Source: Dyella sp. A6 (GTDB lineage: Bacteria > Pseudomonadota > Gammaproteobacteria > Xanthomonadales > Rhodanobacteraceae). From it: a stretch of DNA of 64,000 nt. The stretch is from positions 2,604,001-2,668,000 of the forward strand of contig NZ_CP132911.1 in the NCBI RefSeq assembly GCF_036320485.1. Reading direction: 5' to 3'. Made by a program: the position numbers and the translations under genes. Under the pieces are notes generated by a model. That model had not been told where the DNA came from. It was given only the letters and a program-made list of their open reading frames with translations, and did not search any database. Positions 54,524 through 63,123 of the stretch are shown piece after piece (position 1 is the stretch's first letter; every line of letters starts with the position of its first letter).

Positions 54524-54560
54524 AAATAAAAACGGGGAGAAGGCGCTGGCCTTCTCCCCG
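54524..54560 (-). terminator. Strong terminator between rplT and pheS
   Basis: A perfect 12-bp stem (54533-54544 with 54549-54560, four-base loop) is followed on the minus strand by TTTTTATTT. It ends infC-rpmI-rplT transcription or acts as an attenuator for pheST, which in E. coli is controlled by the pheM leader. No Phe-rich leader peptide is evident here. Confidence 0.9.
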
Positions 54561-54593
54561 CTTGATTCACATCATATCGTCAGTGAACGACGA

Positions 54594-54953
54594 TCAAGCG
54601 GCCAGGCTGGCCTTCGCCTTTTCCGCGATGGCGCCAAACGCCTTGATGTCGTGCACGGCGATGTCCGCAAGCACCTTGCGGTCCACCACGATGCCGGCCT
54701 TGTTCAGGCCGTTGATCAGGCGGCTGTAGGACAGGCCGAACTGACGTGCTGCAGCGTTGATGCGCTGGATCCACAGGGCGCGGAACTGGCGCTTCTTCTG
54801 CTTGCGGCCGATATAGGCGTACTGACCGGCCTTGATGACGGCCTGGTTCGCTACGCGGAAGACCTTGCGACGGGCGTTGTAGTAACCCTTCGCGCGGCCG
54901 ATGATCTTCTTGTGACGACGACGGGCGGTGACGCCACGCTTTACACGAGCCAT
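54594..54953 (-). CDS. rplT: 50S ribosomal protein L20
   Basis: 119 residues, very basic, with the [18 protein letters not shown] start and the [11 protein letters not shown] stretch of L20. In many bacteria L20 represses its own operon by binding the infC-rpmI region. It follows rpmI by 18 bases. Confidence 0.98.
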   Translation of the reverse strand: MARVKRGVTARRRHKKIIGRAKGYYNARRKVFRVANQAVIKAGQYAYIGRKQKKRQFRALWIQRINAAARQFGLSYSRLINGLNKAGIVVDRKVLADIAVHDIKAFGAIAEKAKASLAA

Positions 54954-54971
54954 GGTGTTTTCCTCCTCGCC

Positions 54972-55169
54972 TTAGACGTACGGCAGCATGCGGGCCACAC
55001 CCTTGGTGTCGCATGCCTTCACGTGGTTGGTGGCGCGCAGGTTGCGCTTACGCTTGGTCGACTTCTTGGTCAGAATGTGCGACTTGAAGGCGTGGCCTGC
55101 CTTGAACTTGCCCGACGCGGTCTTGCGAAAACGCTTCGCCGCCGCCCGGTTGGTCTTGATCTTGGGCAT
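54972..55169 (-). CDS. rpmI: 50S ribosomal protein L35
   Basis: 65 residues, start [14 protein letters not shown], highly basic with [18 protein letters not shown] 55169 is fixed by family length; the longer frame upstream is leader. Confidence 0.98.
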   Translation of the reverse strand: MPKIKTNRAAAKRFRKTASGKFKAGHAFKSHILTKKSTKRKRNLRATNHVKACDTKGVARMLPYV

Positions 55170-55369
55170 GGAAATGCTCCGTATCCTGGTTTCTGACTGA
55201 TCTGGCGGCGGCCTGGGCCACGCTTTCCTTCCTGCCATGATCGGTTCACGACCCATCCTGGCGGGTCGAACCAGCAATTCTACGGAGAAATGGCCGCCAA
55301 GGCTAGCCCCTTGACCGGGCTGCCTCGCCGGCAGGCCCGCCTAGGCGGAACCGGCCCGGCGCGCCATGC

Positions 55370-55394
55370 AAAACGGCGACCCGAGGGCCGCCGT
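55370..55394 (-). terminator. Hairpin after infC
   Basis: A ten-pair stem with one G-T pair (55373-55382 with 55385-55394) and a short TTTT on the minus strand lies just after the infC stop. It may partly terminate or protect the transcript before rpmI. Confidence 0.5.
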
Positions 55395-55399
55395 TCGCC

Positions 55400-55927
55400 T
55401 TACTGCTTTTTCTTGGGGCCGATCATCATGACCATCTGGCGCCCTTCCAGCCGGGGGAAGGACTCCACCTGGCCGTTCTCGCCCACGTCCTCCTGGATCC
55501 GCTTGGCCAGGGCCTGGCCGAGGTCCTGGTGGGACATTTCGCGACCGCGGAAGCGGATGGTGACCTTGACCTTGTCGCCCTCTTCGAGGAAGCGAAGCAT
55601 GTTGCGCAGCTTGATCTGGTAGTCGCCCACGTCCGTGACCGGACGGAACTTCACTTCCTTGATCTCGACCTGCTTCTGCTTCTTCTTGGCGGCCTGGGCC
55701 TTCTTCTGGGCTTCGAACTTGTACTTGCCATAGTCCATGATGCGGCAGACCGGCGGATCGCCGTTCGGCTGGATCTCGACTAGGTCGAGACCGGCTTCCT
55801 CGGCAGCCCGCAGCGCGTCGTCGCGCGAAAGAATGCCGAGCTGCTCGGAATCCGGGCCGATCACGCGTACGCGCGGGACGCGGATTTCATGGTTGCGGCG
55901 GTTGCCCTTGTTGTCGGTGGTGGCGAT
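55400..55927 (-). CDS. infC: Translation initiation factor IF-3, ATC start
   Basis: 175 residues. RNA-binding N-domain ([20 protein letters not shown]), linker with [12 protein letters not shown], and the C-domain with [17 protein letters not shown]. The conserved protein begins upstream of any ATG/GTG: reading back from the conserved core, ATC 55927 (reading IATTDNKGN) lies eight bases after GGAGG, so the start is a non-standard ATC. Such starts (ATT in E. coli) allow IF-3 to reduce its own translation. GTG 55864 would truncate the N-domain. thrS lies just upstream. Confidence 0.95.
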   Translation of the reverse strand: MATTDNKGNRRNHEIRVPRVRVIGPDSEQLGILSRDDALRAAEEAGLDLVEIQPNGDPPVCRIMDYGKYKFEAQKKAQAAKKKQKQVEIKEVKFRPVTDVGDYQIKLRNMLRFLEEGDKVKVTIRFRGREMSHQDLGQALAKRIQEDVGENGQVESFPRLEGRQMVMMIGPKKKQ

Positions 55928-55971
55928 ACCACTATCCTCCAGAAGAAGTTGATGACGACCGGACGGGCTTC

Positions 55972-57873
55972 TCAGCGCCGCGTCTCGGTCTCCAGCCGTT
56001 CCACGAAGGCGGCCAGCGGCATGCTGCCCAGGTCTTCGCCGGTACGGGTACGCACAGAAACGGCCCCAGCATCCCTCTCGCGGTCACCGACCACGAGCTG
56101 GTATGGAACCTTCTGCAACGTATGTTCGCGGATTTTATAGCCGACCTTTTCGTTGCGCAAATCAGCCTCGACCCGGAAGCCTTTGTCGACAAGGGCTTGC
56201 GCCACTTCGGCGGCATACGCGGACTGCGCATCGGTGATATTGAGCACCACCGCTTGCACCGGCGCCAGCCAGGCCGGCAGGTTGCCCGCGTGGTGTTCGA
56301 TCAGGATGCCGATGAAGCGCTCCATCGAGCCCACGATGGCCCGGTGCAGCATCACCGGATGCTGGCGCTGGCTGTGCTCGTCCACATACTCGGCGCCCAG
56401 GCGCTCGGGCATCATGAAATCCACCTGCATGGTGCCGACCTGCCAGGCCCGCCCGATCGAATCCTTCATGTGGTACTCGATCTTCGGACCGTAGAACGCG
56501 CCCTCGCCCGGCAGCTCTTCCCATTCGACCCCGGCCGAACGCAGCGCGGCGCGCAGCGCCTCCTCGGCCTTGTCCCAGACCGCGTCGGAACCGATCCGCT
56601 TGTCCGGGCGTAGGGCGATCTTCAGGGCGATGTTGTCGAAACCGAAATCGCCGTAGACCTGCATCGCCTGGCGATGGAACGCGGTGACCTCCGGCTCGAT
56701 CTGCTCAGGGGTGCAGAACACGTGGCCGTCGTCCTGGGTGAACGCACGCACGCGCATGATGCCGTGCAGCGCCCCGGAGGGTTCGTTGCGGTGACAGCCA
56801 CCGAATTCGCCGTAGCGGATCGGCAAGTCGCGATAGCTGTGCAGGCCGGCATTGAAGATCTGCACATGGCCGGGGCAGTTCATCGGCTTCAGCGCGTAGG
56901 TGCGCTTTTCGGACTCGGTGAAGAACATGTTCTCGGCGTAGTTGTCCCAGTGGCCGGACTTCTTCCACAGCGAGACGTCCAGGACCTGCGGGCAACGCAC
57001 TTCCTGGTAGCCGCTCTTCTTGTACACGTTGCGCATGTACTGCTCGACCTGCTGCCAGATCGCCCAGCCGCGCGGGTGCCAGAACACCATGCCCGGGCCT
57101 TCTTCCTGCTGGTGGAACAGGTCCAGCGCCTTGCCGATCTTGCGGTGGTCGCGCTTTTCCGCTTCTTCCAGCTGGTGCAGGTAGGCCTTGAGGTCCTTGT
57201 CGTTGAGCCAGGCGGTGCCGTAGATGCGGGTCAGCATGGCGTTGTTGCTGTCGCCACGCCAGTAGGCGCCAGCCACCTTCATCAGCTTGAAGGCGCGCAG
57301 CTTGCCGGTGTTGGGCACGTGCGGGCCACGACACAGGTCGGTGAACTCGCCCTGCGTATACAGCGACAGCGCCTCGTTGGCCGGAATCGACTCGATGATC
57401 TCGGCCTTGTACGACTCGCCCAGTCCACGGAAGAAAGCCACCGCGTCGTCGCGCGACTTGACGCTGCGCGTCACCGGCAGGGCTTCCTTCACGATCTTGT
57501 GCATCTCCGCCTCGATCTTCTCCAGATCATCGGGCGTGAAGGGGCGTTCGTAGGCGAAGTCGTAGTAGAAGCCGTTCTCGATCACCGGGCCGATGGTGAC
57601 CTGCGCGCCCGGATACAGGCGCTGCACCGCCTGCGCCAGCAGATGCGCGGTGGAGTGGCGCAGGATCTCCAGCGCATCGGGACTCTTTTCGGTGACGATC
57701 TCGAGGCTGGCGTCGTGGTCGATGGGAAAGCTGGCGTCCACCAGCAGGCCGTCGACCTTGCCGGCCAGCGTGGCCTTGGCCAGGCCCGCACCAATGGAAG
57801 CGGCCACGTCCTGCACGGAGACGGGATGGTCGAACGGCCGCTTGCTGCCGTCGGGTAGCGTGATCTCGATCAT
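55972..57873 (-). CDS. thrS: Threonyl-tRNA synthetase
   Basis: Class II synthetase of 633 residues. The N-terminal TGS and editing domains carry [16 protein letters not shown] and the later zinc-site residues; motif 2 includes [19 protein letters not shown] and motif 3 [19 protein letters not shown]. The C-terminal anticodon domain ends the protein. It leads thrS-infC-rpmI-rplT and is preceded by a structured leader with two terminator-like hairpins. Confidence 0.98.
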   Translation of the reverse strand: MIEITLPDGSKRPFDHPVSVQDVAASIGAGLAKATLAGKVDGLLVDASFPIDHDASLEIVTEKSPDALEILRHSTAHLLAQAVQRLYPGAQVTIGPVIENGFYYDFAYERPFTPDDLEKIEAEMHKIVKEALPVTRSVKSRDDAVAFFRGLGESYKAEIIESIPANEALSLYTQGEFTDLCRGPHVPNTGKLRAFKLMKVAGAYWRGDSNNAMLTRIYGTAWLNDKDLKAYLHQLEEAEKRDHRKIGKALDLFHQQEEGPGMVFWHPRGWAIWQQVEQYMRNVYKKSGYQEVRCPQVLDVSLWKKSGHWDNYAENMFFTESEKRTYALKPMNCPGHVQIFNAGLHSYRDLPIRYGEFGGCHRNEPSGALHGIMRVRAFTQDDGHVFCTPEQIEPEVTAFHRQAMQVYGDFGFDNIALKIALRPDKRIGSDAVWDKAEEALRAALRSAGVEWEELPGEGAFYGPKIEYHMKDSIGRAWQVGTMQVDFMMPERLGAEYVDEHSQRQHPVMLHRAIVGSMERFIGILIEHHAGNLPAWLAPVQAVVLNITDAQSAYAAEVAQALVDKGFRVEADLRNEKVGYKIREHTLQKVPYQLVVGDRERDAGAVSVRTRTGEDLGSMPLAAFVERLETETRR

Positions 57874-57891
57874 GTTGATTCTGCCTGCTGC

Positions 57892-57965
57892 ACCGCCCGA
57901 AAGGGCGGTCTAAACCTTGGAAAAAGGCCGGGAGACGGCCACAAAAAAGGGCGCGCGGCGCCCTT
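57892..57965 (-). promoter_or_regulatory. thrS leader with tandem terminator hairpins
   Basis: On the minus strand, an eight-pair stem with T-run (57943-57965), a five-pair stem with TTTTT (57921-57940) and a seven-pair hairpin (57892-57909) stand in series before the thrS ATG. The first two have intrinsic-terminator form. Either they end the porin transcript or they attenuate thrS. A 23-codon frame at 57993-58064 precedes them; it is not threonine-rich. Confidence 0.55.
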
Positions 57966-58085
57966 CGACAAGCTCAGGCCTTGCGCACGGCATCAAAAAT
58001 GGAGTCGGCTAGTTTCCATGTCGCACACTCGGCCGGCAGGCAACTGCGGGCCACCTTCGCTCATGTATCGCAAAGGCAGAAAGCT

Positions 58086-58125
58086 AGCCCGGCCGGGACG
58101 GGCTGTCAACGCCACCGGCCGGGCT
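58086..58125 (-). other. Long stem-loop after the porin gene
   Basis: A perfect 11-bp inverted repeat (58086-58096 with 58115-58125) with an 18-base loop lies ten bases after the porin stop. It may be a weak terminator. A TTGACA that could be a thrS -35 box lies in the loop, spaced 17 bases from a poor TAGCTT -10. Confidence 0.5.
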
Positions 58126-58135
58126 GGCAGTCACT

Positions 58136-59491
58136 TCAGAAGTAATAACCGAAGTTGATGTTGATGCGGTGCTCCATCTTGCCGTCACCCGCCATGCTGC
58201 CGCCAATGAACGGCTGGTTGCGCGCCGTGACGAAGTCGAAATAGGTGAACAGCCCACCTGCGGCCACCGACACGCCAGTGACGTTCATCCAGGTATTCGG
58301 AAGCCCGCCCGACTTGCGGTTCACCAGCGAGTAGTCGTTGTAGAACGTCAGCGCGGTGACGGGTCCCCACGAAACCGGAAGCTTGTAGGCGATGTTGCCG
58401 GTATACGTATGTGCCCGCGCGGCAATGGAGTCGTAGAACGCATAGGCCCCTACCGCCAGGCGTGTGGCGCCGCCGTTCACGTGATAGGCGTAGCGGGCGG
58501 CCTCCAGTTGCAGGTTCCAGCGACCGAAGTTCGCGTTCGTATGCAGCGCCTCGGCGTCGTAGTGACCGACCTGCCGGATGCTGTTTTCCAGGCTGCCGTT
58601 CAATGCCGACGCACCGACTTCGACCGAACCGCCCTGCGCCGGGTGGAAGGTATAGGCAACCCGCGCGGCACCGGTATTGGCCACGCCGATCGGATGTTGC
58701 GGATCGGCGTACGTGCCCTCGCCAGCACCGCGCCAGCCCACCACGTTATAGGTGTAGCTGTCGGCCCGGTTGCTGACGTAGCCGTCGACACCGCCCATCG
58801 AGTCGTTCTTGAAGAAGCCGATCTGCACATTCCACGGGTCGCCCTTGTGCACGTACAGCGCACCCATCTGGTAGCTGTCTTCCAGCCCAAGGTAATAGTT
58901 GGAACTGAAGAAGTAGCTGTGCGAGTCGTACGGCTGGTTGCCGAACGGCACACGCGTGATGCCCAGTTGTCCTTCGTCCCTGGGCGTGAACTTGTAACCG
59001 ACCCAGGCATGCTGGATGGCGCTCATGTACTGGAACCAGCGGTACTGTGCGGACAGCAGCACATGACCGATCGAACCATTCAGGTCGAGCCGGAAGATGT
59101 CGAAGTCCATATCGCCACGACGACGACGATTGCCCTTGTTGTAACCCTCCCGGCTGTACTGGAAGCGCACGGCGCCACCCAGTTTGATGCCTTCCTTCGA
59201 GGCCTTGTTGCTACCTGCCTTGGCGGTGTCGGCATCGGCCTTGGCGGATGCCGCGACCTGGGTGGCCTCGGTCGAGGTGGCCACCGCCTTGGCGGTGACC
59301 TTGTCCTGCTCGGCCTGATGCTGCTTCATGGCATTGAGTTCGCGCTGCAGGGTGTCGATCTGCGCCTGCATGGCGGCCATGCGTGCCGTCTGGTCACCCT
59401 TGCCGGCCGTGTCCTGTGCCGCTTGCGATGGTGCAGCCATGCACACGCCGAGCCCAATGGCGACGGCGCATGCCAACGGTTTGAAGTTCAT
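58136..59491 (-). CDS. Outer-membrane porin with N-terminal coiled coil (DcaP/OprP-like)
   Basis: A 451-residue exported barrel. The signal peptide (about 1-25, ending SQA) is followed by a heptad-rich coiled coil with MAAMQAQIDTLQRELNAMK, an Ala/Lys/Thr linker, and then a porin barrel beginning EGIKLGGAVRFQY and ending in the aromatic GYYF. This resembles DcaP-type trimeric porins. ATG 59491 has GAGAGGGA upstream. It lies next to a betaine-type ABC importer but behind that operon's terminator, so it is probably expressed on its own. Substrate unknown. Confidence 0.82.
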   Translation of the reverse strand: MNFKPLACAVAIGLGVCMAAPSQAAQDTAGKGDQTARMAAMQAQIDTLQRELNAMKQHQAEQDKVTAKAVATSTEATQVAASAKADADTAKAGSNKASKEGIKLGGAVRFQYSREGYNKGNRRRRGDMDFDIFRLDLNGSIGHVLLSAQYRWFQYMSAIQHAWVGYKFTPRDEGQLGITRVPFGNQPYDSHSYFFSSNYYLGLEDSYQMGALYVHKGDPWNVQIGFFKNDSMGGVDGYVSNRADSYTYNVVGWRGAGEGTYADPQHPIGVANTGAARVAYTFHPAQGGSVEVGASALNGSLENSIRQVGHYDAEALHTNANFGRWNLQLEAARYAYHVNGGATRLAVGAYAFYDSIAARAHTYTGNIAYKLPVSWGPVTALTFYNDYSLVNRKSGGLPNTWMNVTGVSVAAGGLFTYFDFVTARNQPFIGGSMAGDGKMEHRININFGYYF

Positions 59492-59603
59492 CGGTCTATC
59501 CCTCTCTGAAACATGCAATACGAAAGCGTCGTCACGTCGCGCACCTGCTTTCGGCACGCGACCACCCGCGCCGTCCCTGGCGGACAGCGGGAGTGACGCG
59601 ATC

Positions 59604-59627
59604 AAAACCCGGCCCGTGTGGGCCGGG
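59604..59627 (-). terminator. Intrinsic terminator after the betaine binding-protein gene
   Basis: A perfect eight-pair stem (59608-59615 with 59620-59627, four-base loop) followed on the minus strand by TTTT ends the importer operon. Confidence 0.85.
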
Positions 59628-59632
59628 CAGAT

Positions 59633-60547
59633 TTACGGGGCGGGCGTATCCGCCACCCAGGCAGCAACCTGCTGCGGATGCGCCTTGACCCACTGCCCGG
59701 CATTGGCTGCCGGGTCGGCGCCTTCCTTCTGGTTCGCGGCCATCACCTGCTGCATCTCCGCGGGGGTCCAGTGGAACCCGTCGAGGATGCGCCACGCACC
59801 CGGCATGTCCTTCTTCAGCCCCTTGCGTGCCAGCGTGTCGATGTTCTCGGTATGACCGAACACACCCTGCGGATCAGCCAGATATTTCAGCTTCCAGCGA
59901 GCCCACATCCAGTGCGGGGTCCAACCGGTCACCACGATCCACTGATGGTTGTCGATGGCGTTCTTGAGCGCCGCCGTCATGGTCGCACCACTGCCATCGA
60001 CCAGCTTCAGCGGAAGCTTGTAATCAGCAATGGCTTTCTGCGTGATGCCCATCTCGCCCGCGCCGGGGTCGATGCCGATGATCTGGTCCTGGAACTTGTC
60101 GGCGTTGGCCGCAAGCTGGTCGATGGAGTCGATGCTGACGTAGTCAGGCACGACCAGACCGATCTTCGTACCGGCCATGTTCGGACCGAGATTGTCCAGC
60201 TTGTCCTTGGTCCGCGCGTAATAGTTGGCCTGTGTGCTGGGCAGCCACGCGCAGACGGTGGCATCGGCATCGCCATTGGCGATCGCCGAGTACATCGCCG
60301 CACCGCTGACCGAAAGGGCATCGACCTTGTAACCCTGCTGTTCGAGTGCAGCCTGCACCACGTGGGTTGCAGCGGTACAACTGGACCACTCGACATAAAC
60401 CAGCTTGACCGTCTTGGACGCGTGCCCGGCCTCAGGTGTCGAACCCTGGCTCGACGATGCGTTCTGGCCCGACGAGCATGCGGCCAGCGTCGCGGCCGCA
60501 AGCACGCCGACAACGGCCGCGCGCAGACGATTCTTGTGAATTCCCAT
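59633..60547 (-). CDS. proX: Quaternary-amine (glycine betaine/proline-type) ABC binding lipoprotein
   Basis: A 304-residue substrate-binding protein of the OpuAC family. The signal ends in a lipobox LAAC, so it is lipid-anchored in the periplasm. WSSCTAATHVVQAAL, CAWLPSTQANYY and TGWTPHWMWARWKLKYL carry the aromatic residues typical of betaine cages. AAGGAGAT precedes ATG 60547. Last gene of the proV-proW-proX operon. Betaine, choline, carnitine and proline cannot be separated by eye. Confidence 0.87.
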   Translation of the reverse strand: MGIHKNRLRAAVVGVLAAATLAACSSGQNASSSQGSTPEAGHASKTVKLVYVEWSSCTAATHVVQAALEQQGYKVDALSVSGAAMYSAIANGDADATVCAWLPSTQANYYARTKDKLDNLGPNMAGTKIGLVVPDYVSIDSIDQLAANADKFQDQIIGIDPGAGEMGITQKAIADYKLPLKLVDGSGATMTAALKNAIDNHQWIVVTGWTPHWMWARWKLKYLADPQGVFGHTENIDTLARKGLKKDMPGAWRILDGFHWTPAEMQQVMAANQKEGADPAANAGQWVKAHPQQVAAWVADTPAP

Positions 60548-60688
60548 TGGATATCTCCTTTGACGGTTCCGCGATGACATCGCGGATCGGACGACCAACC
60601 GCTAGAAACCGCTCATGCCGCGAAGGCCCGCTGCGTCCCGGGTACCAGGCGGCAACCGTGATCGCTGACGGGATCGAGGCTTGACCGT

Positions 60689-61543
60689 TTAGCGGCCAGC
60701 CTCCTTGGCGGACGGGCTGCGCCCGATACGTTGGGTGATCCGGTCGAGGATCATGGCGAGAATGACGATGGCGATGCCGGCCTCGAAGCCCTGACCCGGC
60801 TCAAGCCGTTGGATCGCGCGCCAGACGACGCCGCCAAGGCCGCCGGCACCGATCATCGCAGCGATCACCACCATCGACAGCGACAGCATGATGGTCTGGT
60901 TGACGCCGGCCATGATGGTCGGCACGGCCATCGGCAGCTGCACCTTGAACAGCTTCTGCCGCCGGGTCGAACCGAACGCATCGGCCGCTTCGATCAGATC
61001 CTTCGGCACCTGCCGGATACCCAGCGCCGTAAGCCGGATGGTCGGTGGAGTGGCGAAGATCACCGTCGCCACGCTGGCCGACACCGCTCCGAGACCGAAG
61101 AACGGAATCGCCGGTATCAGGTACACGAACGCCGGCATGGTCTGCATGAAATCCAGCACGGGCATCACCACGCGGGATGTACGCGTGCTCAACGCGGCAG
61201 CAATACCCAGCGGAAGACCGATCGCCACCGCGATCAGCGTGGAGATCAGCACCAGGGTGAACGTTTCCACCGTGGCCGGCCACAACCGCAGGTTCCACAA
61301 CAACAACAGGCCCAGCAGACTGCCTAGCGCGACCTTCCAGCCCGACACACGCCACGCCAACAGGGCGACCACGACGATCAAGAGCCACGGCGGCAGCCAC
61401 AGCAAGGCATGGACCAGGGCGTCAATCAGGATCGAGATCACATGACTGAACGCCTTGGTGATGAAGGCGATATGCACGGTGAGCCAATCGAGTGCGATGT
61501 CGATGCCATGCGCCAGCGGCAATTTCGGAATAGTGAAGTTCAT
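60689..61543 (-). CDS. proW: Quaternary-amine ABC transporter permease
   Basis: A 284-residue permease with about six helices. The EAA loop is seen in GIRQVPKDLIEAADAFGSTRRQKLFKVQLP, with GVNQTIMLSLSMVVIAAMIG after it, the ProW/OpuAB pattern. It overlaps the ATPase by ATGA and lies about 140 bases before the binding-protein gene. Osmoprotectant uptake is the likely role. Confidence 0.9.
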   Translation of the reverse strand: MNFTIPKLPLAHGIDIALDWLTVHIAFITKAFSHVISILIDALVHALLWLPPWLLIVVVALLAWRVSGWKVALGSLLGLLLLWNLRLWPATVETFTLVLISTLIAVAIGLPLGIAAALSTRTSRVVMPVLDFMQTMPAFVYLIPAIPFFGLGAVSASVATVIFATPPTIRLTALGIRQVPKDLIEAADAFGSTRRQKLFKVQLPMAVPTIMAGVNQTIMLSLSMVVIAAMIGAGGLGGVVWRAIQRLEPGQGFEAGIAIVILAMILDRITQRIGRSPSAKEAGR

Positions 61544-62763
61544 GCGCCCACACTCCTTTCCGCCGGCTCGACAGCAGAATCATGCGCACGGCTTTGCGCC
61601 AGCGCGTTGATTACGCGCGGCCGGGTCACCACACCCAGCAGCTTGCGCTGCCCATCCACCACCGGCAGGCGATACGGCCATTCGGCCATGAGGTTGATGA
61701 TGTCGGTCAGCGGCGTCTCCGGGCCGACCGATGGCGAGTCACGCTGGATCAGATCACCGATGTCCTTGCGTCCCTCACGCACCGCCGCGTCCAACGCGTC
61801 CAGCGTCACCGCGCCCAGCAAGGTGTGATCGCGCTCGACCACCAATACGCTGGTGTCGCTGCTTTCGGTCATCTTGCGCAGGACCGTACGCGGTCCATCC
61901 TGCGGGTGTGCCAGTTCACGCGCACGCCCCATCACCGACTGTGCGGTCAGCACGCGCGACATGTCGACGTTCTCCACGAAGCGCTCGACGTAGGCATTCG
62001 CCGGATGATTGAGAATCTCTTCGGGAGCACCGATCTGCACCACGCGACCGTCCTTCATAAGCACGATGCGATCGCCGATCTGCAGGGCTTCATCCAGGTC
62101 GTGCGTGATGAAGACAATGGTCTTCTTCATGCGCCGCTGCAGCGAGGCAAGCTCCTGCTGCATGTCGCGCCGGATCAACGGATCGAGCGCGCTGAATGCC
62201 TCATCCATCAGCAGGATATCGGACTTCACCGCCAGCGCCCGCGCCAAGCCCACACGTTGCTGCATGCCGCCACTTAGCTGGTTGGGACGTGCATCTTCCC
62301 ACCCCTTCAGGCCGACCAGCTCCAGCGCCTCGACGGCGCGCGCGCGTCGTTCGCCCGCTTCAACACCTTGCACCTCGAGTCCATAGCCCGCGTTGTCCGC
62401 CACGCTACGATGTGGAAACAGCGCGAAATGCTGGAACACCATGCTGATCTTGCGCCGGCGGAACTCGAGCAGTTGCTCGTTGTCGTAACGCGTGATGTCT
62501 TCGCCATCGACAATGATGCTTCCGCGGCTCGGCGTGTTGAGCCGGTTCAGGCAACGCAGCAGGGTGGACTTGCCGCTGCCACTGAGCCCCATGATCACCA
62601 GCAGCTCGCCCTCCTCCACGTCGAATGACACATCGGCGATGCCGACAGCATGCCCCGTCTTGCGGATGCCCGCGTTGTCCACGCCTTCGTCGAGCATGCG
62701 CAATGCCTGCTCCGGGTGTGGCCCAAAAACCTTGGTGAGGTGTTCGACCTTGATTTTCTGCAT
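61540..62763 (-). CDS. proV: Quaternary-amine ABC transporter ATP-binding protein with CBS domains
   Basis: A 407-residue ATPase of the ProV/OpuAA type. [18 protein letters not shown] (Walker A), [15 protein letters not shown] and [21 protein letters not shown] are clear. Two C-terminal CBS domains (about 280-395, [16 protein letters not shown] and [15 protein letters not shown]) sense ionic strength in OpuA. AAAGGAG precedes ATG 62763. First gene of the operon, under the promoter at 62918-62946. Confidence 0.93.
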   Translation of the reverse strand: MQKIKVEHLTKVFGPHPEQALRMLDEGVDNAGIRKTGHAVGIADVSFDVEEGELLVIMGLSGSGKSTLLRCLNRLNTPSRGSIIVDGEDITRYDNEQLLEFRRRKISMVFQHFALFPHRSVADNAGYGLEVQGVEAGERRARAVEALELVGLKGWEDARPNQLSGGMQQRVGLARALAVKSDILLMDEAFSALDPLIRRDMQQELASLQRRMKKTIVFITHDLDEALQIGDRIVLMKDGRVVQIGAPEEILNHPANAYVERFVENVDMSRVLTAQSVMGRARELAHPQDGPRTVLRKMTESSDTSVLVVERDHTLLGAVTLDALDAAVREGRKDIGDLIQRDSPSVGPETPLTDIINLMAEWPYRLPVVDGQRKLLGVVTRPRVINALAQSRAHDSAVEPAERSVGA

Positions 62764-63123
62764 GGCTCCTTTGCCTGGATGGGGACACCGCATTGCAATG
62801 CGGGACCGCGTGGCTTCGCTTCAACAGAAACGCCACGGACAAACGCTGGGCAAAAGGACGCCAGGGTCGAGGGCATGACCTGCATGCCGGCCCAGGTTTG
62901 GAAGAATGAGTCGCAGCAGTATAGCCGGACAGGCTCGTTAGCTCAAATTCATGGGCGTTGCAATAGCCCTTGCGACACCCTCGCGAGGCCATTTCGCCAC
63001 CGCTCAGCAAGTCATCCAGACCACCATCCAGAGATGCCCATGCTCGCGGCCGGGCCGTTTCGACAGGTGCGGCCAAACTCGTGCCGCTAGAATCGCCCTT
63101 CCTCGCTCAACCGGAACAGATCC
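62764..63123. other. Divergent intergenic region (360 bases)
   Basis: Holds the minus-strand promoter of the importer and the plus-strand leader of the epimerase gene. A TAGAAT (63088-63093) is a likely plus-strand -10 box, but no -35 at normal spacing is visible. No ORF with coding signs and no RNA gene seen. Confidence 0.6.
62918..62946 (-). promoter_or_regulatory. Sigma-70-like promoter of the betaine-type importer
   Basis: On the minus strand TTGAGC (62941-62946) and TATACT (62918-62923) are separated by exactly 17 bases. The implied 5' leader before proV ATG 62763 is about 150 bases, long enough for further control, though no known riboswitch was recognised. Confidence 0.65.

Noticed and set aside
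57993..58064. 23-codon leader peptide controlling thrS
   Set aside because: It has only one threonine codon and no clear Shine-Dalgarno, so a classical amino-acid attenuator is not supported.
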